A stretch of 64,000 nucleotides of DNA. Origin: Macrotrachela quadricornifera. Its lineage: Eukaryota; Rotifera; Eurotatoria; Philodinida; Philodinidae. This document shows, piece after piece, positions 37,081 through 48,715 of this stretch (position 1 is its first letter; each line of letters begins with the position of its first letter). The translations under genes and the position numbers were made by a program. Under the pieces are notes generated by a model. The model worked only from the letters and a program-made list of their open reading frames with translations. It had not been told where the DNA came from and searched no databases. The stretch is from contig JAJEKB010021255.1 of NCBI GenBank assembly GCA_022393335.1, positions 73,861-137,860 of the forward strand. Reading direction: 5' to 3'.

Positions 37081-39032
37081 ATGTCAAACAATACAATTCC
37101 ATCACTGGAAATATTACCAGTAGAATTACTTTATAGAATTTTTGATAATCTTGAAACAGAAACAATTCTTCTTTCAATTCGATCAGTCTCAAGATTATTT
37201 CGATTAGTTACTGATAATTATGATCGATATGTTTTTAACTTAAAATTAATTTCAAAATCAAATTTTTATCTTCTTTGTCGACTAATTTCTCCAAAAAATG
37301 TTCTTTCATTAATATTTTCCAACAATCAACAAACATTAGGTCAACTAGATTTCTTTCTTTCACTTGTTCGTCTTCAAGAATTTACTCGACTTCGTTCTTT
37401 AGCATTTATTAATATCGATGAAATTCAATTAAACTTTATTTTAAAACGAATCAAGTGTAATACACTAATATCATTATCCTGTAATATTCGAACATATTAT
37501 GAAGGATACATAAATGCCACTACGTCTCGTCTCTCATCGATAATAGCACAATCAACTCTTCGTAAACTAAAACTTGATATAGGTACTGAAAGAATGTCAA
37601 AAATTTCCTGGCCATCAATTTGCACAATTGAACATTTGACAATACATGATTGCATAACTGTGGATAATCTTTGTAAAATTTCTCAATATTCTCCTCATTT
37701 ACGTACACTTGTCATGAAGGAGACTTATAGATACGTAATCAATAATTTATTTTCAGAAAATCATCTTCCGATAAATTTTCAACAATTAACATCATTAACT
37801 ATGGACGAGATTAATGTAAGTATTGATAAACTCGAATCATTTCTATTATTGACGCCATCACTTATTCATCTAAAATTAATCGATATTCAAAATGGACGTG
37901 ATGGAAAAATATTAATTGATGGAGAACGATGGGAAGAATTTATTAAAATAAATTTACCTCAATTAAAAAAATTTGAATTTTATTTCAGTGAATGGAGATT
38001 AACAGAACAAACTCAAACAGATCTTGATTTAACTATTGCTTCATTTCGAACACCATTTTGGATTGAAGATAAAAAATGGTTTGTTATATGTGAATGCGAT
38101 ATGAAATATTCATTTAACATTCGTCTTTATTCTATACCAATATGTCAATCTTCTATATTTAAGATATTGAACTCGAAAAAATTTTTTTCATCTACTTATC
38201 CTATGGCAATAGATCAAGATGTATCAGTAATGGATAATATCAATTTGATTTATTTTGGTTTAGAAAAATCTGTTGATGTTGATACACAAGAGCATGTATG
38301 TTATTCAACTTGAATTTTTCATTTTTTTTTGCTTTTATTTACTCAAAAATTGTTGAAGTATCACGAGTATTAGACTTTTAAAAAATGGTCGACAATAGAG
38401 TTTAGAAATTTCTTCTTCTTATTTTAAGCAAAACTGTATTCATATTCGATTGTTTTTAGGAAGATATATCAAATCATCTTGTGTTTCCTAAAGTGACTCA
38501 AATTGATATTAATTTGAAGGAAAATTCGTCTATAGTTTTGTCTCAGTCACTTCCGATGTTCATTAATGTTTCGCAAATCGTTCAAGTTACATTAAATCCA
38601 TATTATTTAACCGAATGTAATCAAAATTTTTTAAATGATATTAGAATTTTGTTAGAAGCCACACACAGACTTATTTCCTTAATTATTGTTCCGCCTAGCA
38701 GCTACAGTTATTATCCAATTGCACCTATAGAAAATATACATTCAATTATTCCGTCTCATGTCAAAAATCTAGATATACCTATAGATAATATAGATGAAAT
38801 AAAAATGATTATGAAACGATGTCAACATCTATTAATAGTTCAATTTTATATCCAACATTTGGAATTATCAGAAAAAGTTATCGAATGGTTTGAGAAAAAT
38901 ACTATTAACTCGACATATTTGGAAGATGATAGAGCAATTATTATTTGGCTTGGAAAGAAAAATAATCAATCAACTGATATCAATATTCAACATAAACGAA
39001 TTAAGCTGATTAACGAAAGTTCAAATTCATAA
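37081..39032 (+). CDS. F-box protein, two exons
   Basis: Exon 1 (37081-38295, 405 codons) and exon 2 (38460-39032) join in phase 0 (donor GTATGT, acceptor TTTTTAG) to give 595 aa. The N-terminal F-box is LPVELLYRIFDNL. The following 330 residues form the Leu/Ile-rich domain shared with the genes at 22772 and 51617, including PFWIEDKKWFV and an ICQSS segment. Exon 2 adds irregular Leu-rich helices and a C-terminus ending in a Trp-Leu block (AIIIWLGKK), like the end of the 22772 gene. Predicted SCF ubiquitin-ligase adaptor; target unknown. It lacks the regular 28-residue repeats of the other F-box genes. The frame opens seven codons earlier with TTG, but the first ATG is 37081. Confidence 0.8.
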
Positions 39033-39180
39033 TTGATTTTATTCGATTAACTATCAAAAACTTAAAATCTACATAAGTACGTTGCCATAATCTATTATTC
39101 CTTTTACGTGAGTGACATGCAATTTTCTATACGCTACATAATGCGCGACTTGTAATACACAATAGAGTTTTGCATTTGAT
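39033..39180. other. Short spacer downstream of the F-box gene
   Basis: No gene or repeat recognised. It holds the probable 3' UTR. Confidence 0.3.
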
Positions 39181-39500
39181 ATCTTGATTCCCAAAATGAT
39201 TTTATTAAAAAACAACAAAATATACCAGAAGATGCAGCGTGAAACGTTCTACAATCTACAATATAAAGCTAATGTTGATTATGTATTTTTTCTTTCAAAA
39301 TAGGCAGTTTCCTGAGCAATCAATTCTCATCGCTGCAATAGGTAGTTCAGCGAATTTTGCTTATATTTTCAAAATAAAAAGGACACAAATAGCATAAGAT
39401 TTATGTTGTAAATTGTAGAGCTTTTCACGTTGCATCCTTCAGTATTTTTTGTTTTTTTTTAAACAAACTGTATTTAGGAATCAAAAAATGAAATAGAAAC
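39181..39500. mobile_element. piggyBac-like MITE, decayed copy 2
   Basis: Contains two inverted copies of the family core (AGATGCAGCGTGAAACG near 39231 and its inverse around 39420-39450), as in the element at 61251-61848. The CCCTTT-type ends are not visible, so the termini are eroded. Confidence 0.45.
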
Positions 39501-40323
39501 TACTCATTTACATCATGATTCGGAAGCATCGAACAAGTGATTCATCATTTTTATCAAAAAGTATAAAGATTTATTTTCGAACGACGAATTTAGTTTAACT
39601 GATGATGTAGCAGCACTTCAGTATTGATAATTCGAAGACAAATATAATAATGGAATTGATATAATGAAGAAAATGTTAGACCATCATGTCACATACATTT
39701 AAAAGAATATCAAATGGAATAAGTCGGTGTTCAATAATGGATGCCGCTAGTCCACCGAACTTAGATATTTACAATGTGCGAGGATACACATTTCTGAAGT
39801 GGGGAAGACTGCTAGAAGACATGCAGTATCACCATTTGTTCTATATCTCTCTCTCTGCTTGTTACATACATTCTTTCTTCTTTCGCTTTATTATTCTAAG
39901 TGTGTTCGTATATATAGAGATATTTATGTATGTGAACTGATGTGAAAATTTAATTATTATTTTTTTAAAATAAACATTCAAATTCTTCGTTAAACGAACT
40001 AAAACGTGACTTTAAGAGAAAAAAAATCTTGACGATATTCAGTAGATTTTGAATAAAATTCGCATAATTGCTTTCTTCAATGTACACATATAATTAAATT
40101 CTTTGATCTTTTTAGATTGAGCACACGTTCATTTAGCAACTTTTTAATTTCTTCTTGTTTTTCTAAAGCTTCTTTATGACGCTGTATAATCAAAAGAGAT
40201 AATCTGGTTATAGAGAGGTGTAGTGCTTCTAGCGATTCTCTTTATTCTATAAAAAAAAAGAGAGATAACACGTTTACTCGTCATTTTCAAAAGAATCTTT
40301 TTTGTCATGAAAAATCTTGCAAT
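39501..40323. other. Intergenic, no gene seen
   Basis: The 84-codon frame at 39686-39940 has no recognisable domain. The last part contains the upstream region of the WWE-ART gene. Confidence 0.3.
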
Positions 40324-41466
40324 ATGGGTTGTACATGTTCTACGTCTGTATATGTGACGAATAACACTCAATCAAACCATTCACTAGTAGAAAAGAATTC
40401 TCGTTTATCAGTTACACCCGTTCTTCAACGTCCTCGTAACTTTTATTGGTACTGGAATCCAACTGAAGATCAAGAGCGATGGCAAAAGTATACGGATGTT
40501 GACAATGAAATCATTGAAGATGCCTATAATGAGAAAGTAATAACAGAAGTGGAAATAGATGGAAACTTTACGATAGACTTAAAACATCTTGTTCAATATA
40601 AGAAAAAAGATTTACATAAACAATTTCAAATTAAACGTGTTGAACTAGATCGAACTCGTACAAATCTTCATTTACGTCAAGAAAGATTTGTGACTCCAGT
40701 GATGATTGCTACAACTTGTACACTTTCAATTGTCCAACATGAACCTCTTCCAAGACAATACTGGAAGCTTGAATTGGAGAACAAAATTAAAACAATGGCA
40801 GATCTAGTAGAAGATGCTGCTCGAGGAATTCTCAAAGAAGGAACGGCATTAGATAAACTATATGAAGCTCAATGGCTCGCTAAACAGATCCTTTCAGTCA
40901 AATATTTTGGTAACAATGTTAAAGCACAATATTCTCTTGTTCCAAGAGAAATCGGTGAAACATGTGTTTATCTATATACCAAAGAATCATTTTGGTACAA
41001 ATCAATTACTAGTTTTCTTCGTAAACCAGAAATTGTAACTACTGAACAATTAAAAGCATATGGTCCTTTCTGTTATCTAATGCATTGGTATTTAAAACAA
41101 AATGGTGTGACAGACAATGTAACAACAATTTATCGTAGTTTAAATTTTAATGATGAACAACGAATGGAATTTATAAAATCAACAATAAAATTCACATCAT
41201 TTACTTCGTTTACTAGAAGACGAGAATATGCAGAACACTTTGGTAATACACTTCTTATTGTTCATCTAAATCTGAAAAATCGATTGAACGAAGTCGAAGA
41301 AGATGCAATTTGTGGTGCAGATATTTCTACTCTTTCTGATCTTCCCGATGAAGAAGAGTTCTTGATTTGGCCAGGATCAGATTTTCGTTTTGTCAAAGAA
41401 GAATATGATAGAACGTTGGACAAACATTTCATATATTTAGAATCTTTACAAAATTGTATTTTATGA
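40324..41466 (+). CDS. WWE-domain mono-ADP-ribosyltransferase
   Basis: Single-exon gene, 380 aa. The N-terminus MGCTCS has Gly2 plus neighbouring Cys, a dual myristoylation/palmitoylation pattern for membrane anchoring. A WWE domain lies at about residues 38-108 (FYWYWNPTEDQERWQKY ... IDLKHLVQY). WWE domains bind iso-ADP-ribose or ADP-ribosylated proteins. A helical linker leads to an R-S-E type ART domain: Arg271 (TIYRSLNF), the Ser/Thr cluster 291-295 (FTSFTSF), and Glu343/Glu345 (PDEEEFLIW). Reader and writer of ADP-ribose on one chain suggests it acts on already modified proteins (inference). It is the third ART gene in the window, and its N-terminal module differs from both others. Confidence 0.88.
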   Translation: MGCTCSTSVYVTNNTQSNHSLVEKNSRLSVTPVLQRPRNFYWYWNPTEDQERWQKYTDVDNEIIEDAYNEKVITEVEIDGNFTIDLKHLVQYKKKDLHKQFQIKRVELDRTRTNLHLRQERFVTPVMIATTCTLSIVQHEPLPRQYWKLELENKIKTMADLVEDAARGILKEGTALDKLYEAQWLAKQILSVKYFGNNVKAQYSLVPREIGETCVYLYTKESFWYKSITSFLRKPEIVTTEQLKAYGPFCYLMHWYLKQNGVTDNVTTIYRSLNFNDEQRMEFIKSTIKFTSFTSFTRRREYAEHFGNTLLIVHLNLKNRLNEVEEDAICGADISTLSDLPDEEEFLIWPGSDFRFVKEEYDRTLDKHFIYLESLQNCIL

Positions 41467-41849
41467 TATTTTATAAAAATCTTTTCATCCCTTACTCATG
41501 CAAATAAATGTCATAATTATGCTATGAAATTAAAATCTCTAGTTGAAAAGACTAAACTGTACTATATAACTTAATAGTTTTTGTGAAAAGCGATTACATC
41601 GAAGTTGTTGTATTCGTCTTCGATACAATTGAATTGATTTCTGAAAGTAAAACAAAAATAACAAATGTAACCATCGATGGAATGAATCAAACGAGGAATA
41701 GCAACAATCATCAATATACAAGGAGATATCAGAAGATGAAACATATTTATATTTTATGAATAAATAACAATACATCAAGTATGTATGTATCTTATCAATA
41801 TCGTCATCATAAATTTAACAATCTTCGATTGTTGTACAAAACTCGTTCA

Positions 41850-42080
41850 AGGTTGAATATGAAAACTTAAAATTGCATCAAGAGAAAGGCTAAAACTATT
41901 TGTACTTAACTGATATCGTATATCATACAAACATCCCCGAAATCGACACATAAAGGTTCCAGGATATTTTCAATTATCAGAAAAACATCAACTGCCGTTA
42001 TCACAAATATCTTCACCGAAACAATTTGCTACTTGTTGATAATCTTTATCAGTACAAAAACAGAGATAAATGTCATCGTA
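41850..42080 (-). pseudogene. EGF-like/7TM receptor fragment
   Basis: The minus strand reads CFCTDKDYQQVANCFGEDIC, then a TGA, further Cys-rich EGF-like residues (GTFMCRFRGC), and STNSFSLSLDAILSFHI. This is the segment that links an EGF domain to the first helix in a receptor family I associate with bdelloids. Two stops and the missing 7TM part make it a relic. It ends near the left end of the mariner element at 42095, which may have split it. Confidence 0.5.
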
Positions 42081-42094
42081 ATAATATAATAATA

Positions 42095-43869
42095 CAGGGT
42101 GGTCTAAAAGTCACGCACCAGAGGAAAAAAAATTAAATATCTCCACTAAGGCTTAAGCAAATGAGCTGATTGTTTTATTGATGGTAGGGGCATATACAAG
42201 CTTTTTATTCATACAGATATAGCTCAGTATACCCCCTGTTAATTAACCCTCTTGACTTCAAAAAAAAAAGAAACCTTGTTTTTCATACATTAAAAAAACA
42301 AGTATAATATAAAGAAAGAGCAGTTGATTCGGAGAAAAACGTGATCATTAGAAGAAACTTATGAACAACGCATGTTGTATTCATATGTGCTCTTTTTGTA
42401 TTTTTCTCTTTCTGTTCTCCTAGAATTCATGTGGTAGTTCACACAACATAAATTTTTTTATTAATATTGTTCATTTCACTGCTTTAGCGAAAGTGTGCGT
42501 ACATTTTGCATAGGCTCGGTAAGATTTGTGCTTCTTTGCTCTACGTTTTCTATTCCATTTTACATTAAATTCGTATGTACAGATGCCGAGATTTTTAATA
42601 ACAGAACAAAAGATTTTTATTCTCAAGTAATGGTGGATGTCAGGAAAAACGTTAAAAACAGTAAATGAAGCTTTTCAAGATGAATAACCTGACGACAAAA
42701 TTCCAGCTTGACAAACAATTTATCGACTAGCAACAACATTTGATGAGACAGGTTCCGGGGAAGATGCACCTCGAAGTGGTAGACCAACATCAATGACCAC
42801 AGAAAAAAATATGGAACTTGTTTCTGAAAGCTACACTCTTAATCCACAAAAATCACAAAGACATGCAGCACATGATCTTGATATCTCACGTTCAAACGTA
42901 TGACGTATCATGAAAGAATTCATTTTAAAACCGTACAAATCGAGATTATTACAAGTCTTAAATGAAGATGATCCTGATCGACGACTTGAATTTTCTCAAT
43001 GAGTTTTAGATTCAATTCAAGAAGATCCCATTATCTTCGATCGAATTCTATGGATCGATGAAGCTATATTCCAAACAAATAGTCGTGTCAATAGACACAA
43101 TTGCGTTTATTGAAGTGATAAAAATCCACATTTTACTATCGAACAAGAGCTCAACGTTCCACGAGTAATTGTATGGGGAGGAATATGGTTAAATGGAGTT
43201 GTTGACCCATTCTTTTTCGAAGATAATGTTACATCACAAACCTATCTTCAAATGTTAAAGAATCATATTATACCGCAATTTGAAGAGCAACCAACCTTTC
43301 AAACAATGATATGACAGCAAGACGGCGGATTACGTCATTATGGTCAAGCTGTATGTGATTGTTTAGATGATACATTTCTAGAATGGATCGGTCGTCGAGG
43401 AACTGTGGAATGGCCACCACGGTCTCCTGATCTTACTCCATGTGATTTTTCACTATGGTGAGTAATAAAAGATCATGTCTATGCTCAAAACCTCGTAATG
43501 TGGATCATCTAAAATTATTAATTGAACAATGAATTTACATCGCTCAATGATAATATCGAATTATGCCAAGCAATCTGTCATTCTGTAGCTAAGCGTCGCC
43601 AGATGTATATTAGAGCAGAAGACAAACAGTTCGAACATTTGCTTTAAAATATTGGTCATTTTCTGAAAAAATTTTTCTTTCCTTATATTATATTTGTTTT
43701 TTTTTGAAGTCAGGAGGGTTAATTAACAGAGGGTATACTTAGCTATATCTGTATGAATAAAAAGCTTGTATATGCCCCTACCATCAATGAAAAAATCAGC
43801 TCATTTGCTCAAGCCTTAATGAAGATATTTAATTTTTTTCCTTTGGCACGTGACTTTTGGACCATCCTG
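42095..43869 (+). mobile_element. Tc1/mariner-type transposon with about 185-bp TIRs
   Basis: Bounded by TA on both sides (42093-42094, 43870-43871). The ends are CAGGGTGGTCTAAAAGTCAC and the inverse of CAGGATGGTCCAAAAGTCAC. The inverted repeats run about 185 nt (to about 42280, and from about 43690) and are about 90% alike by eye. A transposase relic fills the interior. The ends match the MITE at 17127-17688. Confidence 0.9.
42583..43647 (+). pseudogene. Tc1/mariner-superfamily transposase, broken
   Basis: The frame starts at ATG 42583 and carries an N-terminal helix-turn-helix region (TIYRLATTFDETGSGEDAPR). The catalytic region follows: WIDEAIF (first Asp), QQDGG (second Asp) and PPRSPDLTPCDFSLW (third Asp, about 35 residues later). 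It is interrupted by two in-frame TAAs (42628-42630 and 42682-42684), six TGAs (42709, 42901, 43000, 43111, 43312 and 43459), and frameshifts near 43489 and 43535-43555. The tail resumes as ELCQAICHSVAKRRQMYIRA and ends in TAA. Three to four of the TGAs stand where the family usually has Trp. Not functional as read with the standard code. Confidence 0.85.
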
Positions 43870-43876
43870 TATATTA

Positions 43877-44014
43877 AATGTTTCTGATGAAAAAGTTAAA
43901 GAAATACGGTCATTTATTGAAGAAGAAAACATATTAATTGAAAAACGAGCTAAAACTATTTTTCCAAATGGTCTTGATACTCTTTTGAAAGTTTATGACA
44001 AAAAATTTCTGTAA
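43877..44014 (+). pseudogene. C-terminal coding fragment, family unknown
   Basis: Directly right of the mariner element a 45-codon open stretch ends in TAA: charged helical residues (EKVKEIRSFIEEENILIEKR), then FPNGLDTLLKVYDKKFL. The composition is protein-like. It may be the tail of a gene cut by the transposon. No matching piece was found to the left on this strand. Confidence 0.3.
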
Positions 44015-44045
44015 AACAAATAATCATTATTAAACTTATTCATAT

Positions 44046-44660
44046 CTATATATATAAAGAAGAATGTTTGTCTGTTCGCTTATAACTCAATCCCAGTAAA
44101 AGCTAGCGTCACGAAATTTTCCACAATACTTGCCTAGGTCCAGAGGAAGGTCATAGAATGGTTTTCGACTCAAAAGTTTCACCTGAGAGAGTGTTTTTTC
44201 CTGCCTATTGTTGGATTTACTACAGTAAATGTCTTTTCTAGAGAATTTGCGCGTATGATCGTTTCTATCTATATATCTATATATATATATAAAGAAGAAG
44301 TTGTGTCTGTCTGTTTTTTATGCATTTGGATGCCGCACGAGCTAACGGTGCCAAACTTTTCATGGCATACTCTTAGATCTCGAGAAAGATCTCGAGGGGA
44401 CCAGGATGACCAGCGACATGGCTGGGCTGAAATTCCACACAGGTTATAATACATTGCAATTTTTCCCAATCTTTTAGAAACTTAGGAGCATTTGCTACCA
44501 TCGCTAGAATATTCACCCCTTAGTGTCAGTTTTTTTTGCACTGGGTATTGGTATAAAGTATGATAAAACGCATGGGTTAAGAGAAAGTCAGTCACATCCC
44601 CACACTATTTGGTGAATTATCCTATTTAAAAATGAATGTAAGCATATGCACGCCCGGGTA
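44046..44660. repeat. Two copies of a dispersed repeat beginning TATATATAAAGAAGAA
   Basis: Copies begin near 44046 and 44272 with a TATA-rich run, AAAGAAGAA and GTCTGTCTGTT. They share a following block (GCTAGCGTCACGAAATTTTC versus GCTAACGGTGCCAAACTTTT). A third and fourth relative lie at 49418-49740. The TC-TATATA start and CCGGGTATATAG near 44650 recall Helitron-like elements, but no defining hairpin plus CTRR end was confirmed. Confidence 0.4.
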
Positions 44661-45769
44661 TATAGTAATAGTAGATGAAAAGGTCTTAAGCAAGCCTTCT
44701 ATACATTTTCTGTCGTTTTTCGACACTATAAGTTTCCAGTATGGAGATATCCTGAGCAACATCGGGTACTACCGCTAGTGTTTAATAATGATGAATTAAT
44801 ATTTTGTGAGACACGATCTGAAAGAGAGTGTTGAAGTGTTTAAGGGTAGAAATTTGGATCCACTTCCCTCTTCGCACCCCCTTCCCCTTACTAACTATTG
44901 CAAATATGATAGTCAAAAGCTGCGAAAGTAATAGAATCATACTTGATACTTCATTTTATTTTGCTTAAGCATTTCATTGAACAATCATTTTGTCTTCGAT
45001 CGAATATTAGTTGAAAATAAGGAGTCTATGGTCTTTTCGATTTCAGATTGAATTCAGAAAGAAAAAAAATTCATCCCATCTTTTCCCACACCCTATGGGA
45101 CTAACAGGACTACGACACTTTATAAGACTACACGGAACCTCATGGAACTATGGCACTTTTAGGACTTTGAGACTTCAGGGGACTATGGGACAGCATGGAA
45201 CTCTATGGACCTTTCATAAAGTCCCATTGTCCCTGCAATTCAATTTGAAATTAGGTTGAATTAATTTTTTTAAATTCAATCTGAAATCAAATAGACCATT
45301 GTATGAAAATAAAAGTGACCATGGGTTCGTGAGCATAACTTATTATTCGGGGACTGATCATATCGGGCATGATACAATGAGAAAAATCTGTATGGGTATC
45401 ACTACCACTTACTGTTTGCGGTTGACTGTCGAATGCTGCATAACGTTCGTACAATGACGATAACGACAAAAAGGACATCAATGCTGGCTTGTATTATCAA
45501 ATTTGTTTGTCTCATTCAATAGTCATTCTTGTATGATATACATTTTTATACATCCATAGTTCAGATTGTGATGATTTTCATATCAGTTAAGACAGAGAAT
45601 AAATAAATTTTCATTAGACTATAGTTATACGATGCATACAATTCGTTTAGAGCCGTAAATGCATCATTTTCCATAGTAGGTACTGGACTTACATTTTTTT
45701 CTCTTACAATGAAGATACTTGTCGTGCGCTTCTCAAAAGTAGATCATATTCAGATCAAATTAACAAGAT
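44661..45769. other. Gene-poor region with a low-complexity block
   Basis: No gene supported. At about 45100-45235 a degenerate tandem run of GGACTATGGGAC-like words is visible. Confidence 0.3.
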
Positions 45770-46417
45770 TAACACATTGGGCACGATGAAATCCAGCGGT
45801 AGGTCCCACTGATTTTTAAACAAGAAACTTCATAGAAAAACATCTTTTTCAATTGTTTTCTTAGAGGCAACACATTACGTGTCATCAGTTCTGTCTCTAA
45901 TACTACTTAATCATTTATGACATAGTGTTGTACTAATCCCATCTCGATAATGATTCCAAAGAACTTGAGCATCTCTTTATCACCGGTTGGTTTCTATTGC
46001 CGAAATTTTCACGGGTTGTTAATCTCATGAGTTCGCAAGTATTGCTCCATATATCGATTAGTTTTGTGAATCATAAGGCCAATAACTTCGTCTGTGATGA
46101 AATGCCGATAGCAATCTATAGGACCGATTGTATTATCTTCTGATGTGGAAGTTACTTCTTCGACAAGCCCATGATCTTTTATGAATTCATCATCTGATTC
46201 TGGTTTAATTTCATGCCAGATGTTTGAAGTCTGTCTTGTCATCAGTCATATCTTCGTCGGAACTTCCACATTCAAGATGCATTCTATCAAAATCATCATC
46301 CAACGAGCTCACTTCACTTCGTGAGCTAACACTTTCTTCTGTATCAGTTTCTTTAAATGACATATATACTATCCCACAATTTCGAGCGGCTTTATATACA
46401 AAACGACAGAGAGACAA
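45770..46417 (-). pseudogene. piggyBac transposase relic
   Basis: Minus strand. An acidic N-terminal region (SSRSEVSSLDDDFDR, GSSDEDMTDD) shifts frame near 46220 into NIWHEIKPES, then CYRHFITDEVIGLMIHKTNR. After a stop comes KPTGDKEMLKFFGIIIEMGL. These blocks match the N-terminal half of piggyBac-type transposases (DDE_Tnp_1_7): the TN-Y segment and the G-I-I-MGL segment before the first catalytic Asp. A frameshift and several stops follow and the catalytic half is missing. It may be a source of the piggyBac-like MITEs in this window (inference). Confidence 0.6.
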
Positions 46418-47401
46418 AAATAAGGGAGAAAAACCTAAATATTTCCTCCTTTTTCTCGCACGTGCTATATATAATGTGAAAAGGAACGAAAAATTAATTC
46501 GGGAAATTTCTAGTTGCTCGCAGAAAATGATTCATTACGTGGTGATACAAAGAAGAGAACGATAAATAATCTGTACAAGATACTGAAGAGGTCGTTAAGT
46601 GCATTTATTAGAGGTTGACTGCCCATGAAAATAAACATCTCGCAGAAATTTTCTAAAAAAAACGGAATCGTGCTCAATGTATTAAATATTGTCAAACACA
46701 ATGTACCAAAACAGATAACACATGTATCTATAATCATAACATACCCAAAGCGTGCTTTTCTAATGTTCTCCATTCCAATAACAGACGTAAGATGTCACGT
46801 GTTAGCGCTGTCAAAGTTCTCTCATTACTTTATCTCTCAGTCAGCTAACTCATTATACATGACATAATTACTATGAGATATTCGAAATATTTTGCACAAG
46901 CACTGCGCCTATGCCGTTTGAAGAGTCCTTTAACAGGGAAGAATTCACGATAACGGTAACTTGACTTAGCCTCATCCTCACCCTCGAATTTTGTTCCTTA
47001 ACGAAATATTTACTTTGCATTTTCAAGATTTTTTTGTTATTGTTTTTTTGTGTCAACGACGTGGAAGAAACGTTTCTCTCTTCTATTTGAAATAATTTCT
47101 GTTGATTTTGTGCATTTCGATTTAAAAGAAAATTCAAAGTGGGAAAAAAACCAAAGACAATCTTGAATTGTTCCAAAAAAATCATTTATTTAAAGATTTA
47201 TTCGAAGAGGTAACGTTCGGCTAGCGAACATTACAATTCTTTGTGTTTTCATCTTGGTGAGTTATTTTGTTAAACAGTTTGGAAGAAAAAGGAAATTGTG
47301 AAGTTTAGATCGATTTTTTTCTAAAATTTCCTTCTCATATTGAAATTAAGAAAATCAATAAATACGAAACAATGAAATTATTCGGAATTTTGAAAATTTA
47401 A
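46418..47401. other. Intergenic, no gene seen
   Basis: Short overlapping frames on both strands, none recognisable. Confidence 0.3.
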
Positions 47402-47946
47402 GAATACATCCTATTCCGTAATGTTGCATATTGCAGGAACCATATCCGCCTCGGAATCAGCTCCCGCAAGTTCAGAATTCTATATAATAACCCTTTCATC
47501 TAATTCCATAATTCCGTGACGAAATTACGCCGTCTCTCTTCGTCCTTATGTATTGTCTAGCGTTGCGAGGCTATTCTAGTCGAAGCACCACTGAATTCTC
47601 AGGAATTCCGAATGGTATGCACCCAACCCAGGAACTGACCGGAGTTATCGAGTTCAGTGTTTCCGAATTCGGTGATTCTCGGGTTCGGTCGTTCCCGGAT
47701 TAGGTTATCCCCGGTTTCGGTCATTCCTGAGTTCGGTTGTTTTTAGTCATGTGGCCCACATACTATAGGTCAAAGTGAACCAATCACTGACTCCGATATA
47801 TCAGGTACCGAGAATGACCGAACCAGGAAATCCCGAGCTCGGGAAGTTCAAACTCAGTGCATGCCTAATTCCGAAATCAAGATAACTAATTCCGAAGGGG
47901 AAAAACTAGCTCTGTCAATATGTATAATTACAGCATAGGATGTATT
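47402..47946. mobile_element. Inverted-repeat element with TTCCG/TTCGG subrepeats
   Basis: The ends are inverted: GAATACATCCTAT at 47402 and ATAGGATGTATTC ending at 47946. The interior is richer in GC and carries repeated TTCGGT and CGGGTTCGGTC words, with inverse forms on the right (GACCGAACC, CCGAGCTCGGG). No coding frame. A MITE-like, foldable unit; the target duplication is unclear. Confidence 0.5.
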
Positions 47947-48527
47947 CTCAATGAAAGTGGATGTGAGGAGTCCGTATTTGCTCAAATGGAAACCGTTTAG
48001 AATTAATGCGGCACCCTATCATTTCCTACCATGATTTTTTGTTCCAAGATGAACTTGTCTCGATTGTTTTGTTCACAATCACTTTCTTCCAAAATCATTT
48101 CATCTCAAGATCAGCTCGTCCCATACATTTTGTTTCTAACAATAAATAATTAGAGTAAAAGTCTGATTTTCATTAATAAATGCTTTATACTAAAAACGAA
48201 TTGGTGTCAAAATTTCGAAAATTTTATGCTCGAAAAAAATCCTTTTCGAAAGCAAAAATTCCGAAAGTCAAGAAACTCGAAATAGAAAATGTAGAAAAAA
48301 CATTGCGAGTGTGGGTGGGTGGGTGGATGTCGATTTGGCGTGAGTTTCAGGGTGGATAAGTGTAACTTTTGAAAACCCCAACCGAATACCATACCCTATA
48401 CACACACCCACATCCTCAGCCTACAGAGATCAAATATTGCTTCTATTCAGCCTAAGTATATTTCCACAATAAAAAATGCATATAAATATAAAAAAATATT
48501 AGGATTCTCAAATTTTATGACTTTCTT

Positions 48528-48715
48528 GCGTACTCAAAAAGTGAGTACACTCTAGAATCGGTTAGAATGTTCGTCTAGCCATTTACACGATTACTCTTCA
48601 AAGAGTCGTCTAATGATGATGGAAGTTTTGCACGCAGAACTGTCTCATCAATATCTCAGGCGAGTTCGTAGATGAGAATGATTCGTCAAGAAATTGCTGA
48701 GTTGTAGCAAAAAAG
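48528..48715. repeat. Second copy of the GTACTCA-hairpin repeat
   Basis: Contains GTACTCAAAAAGTGAGTACAC, then GAACTGTCTCATCAATATC and GATTCGTCAAGAAATTGCTG. This is the reverse-complement arrangement of the copy at 12800-13000. Confidence 0.5.

Noticed and set aside
42583..43647. A host genetic code in which TGA encodes Trp
   Set aside because: Several complete host genes here end with TGA or use TGG throughout. The transposase also has TAA stops and frameshifts, so a window-wide code change is not supported. The TGA pattern is kept only as an observation.
48300..48420. GTGGGTGGGTGG run as a telomere-like repeat
   Set aside because: Only three to four imperfect units; too short and irregular to call telomeric.
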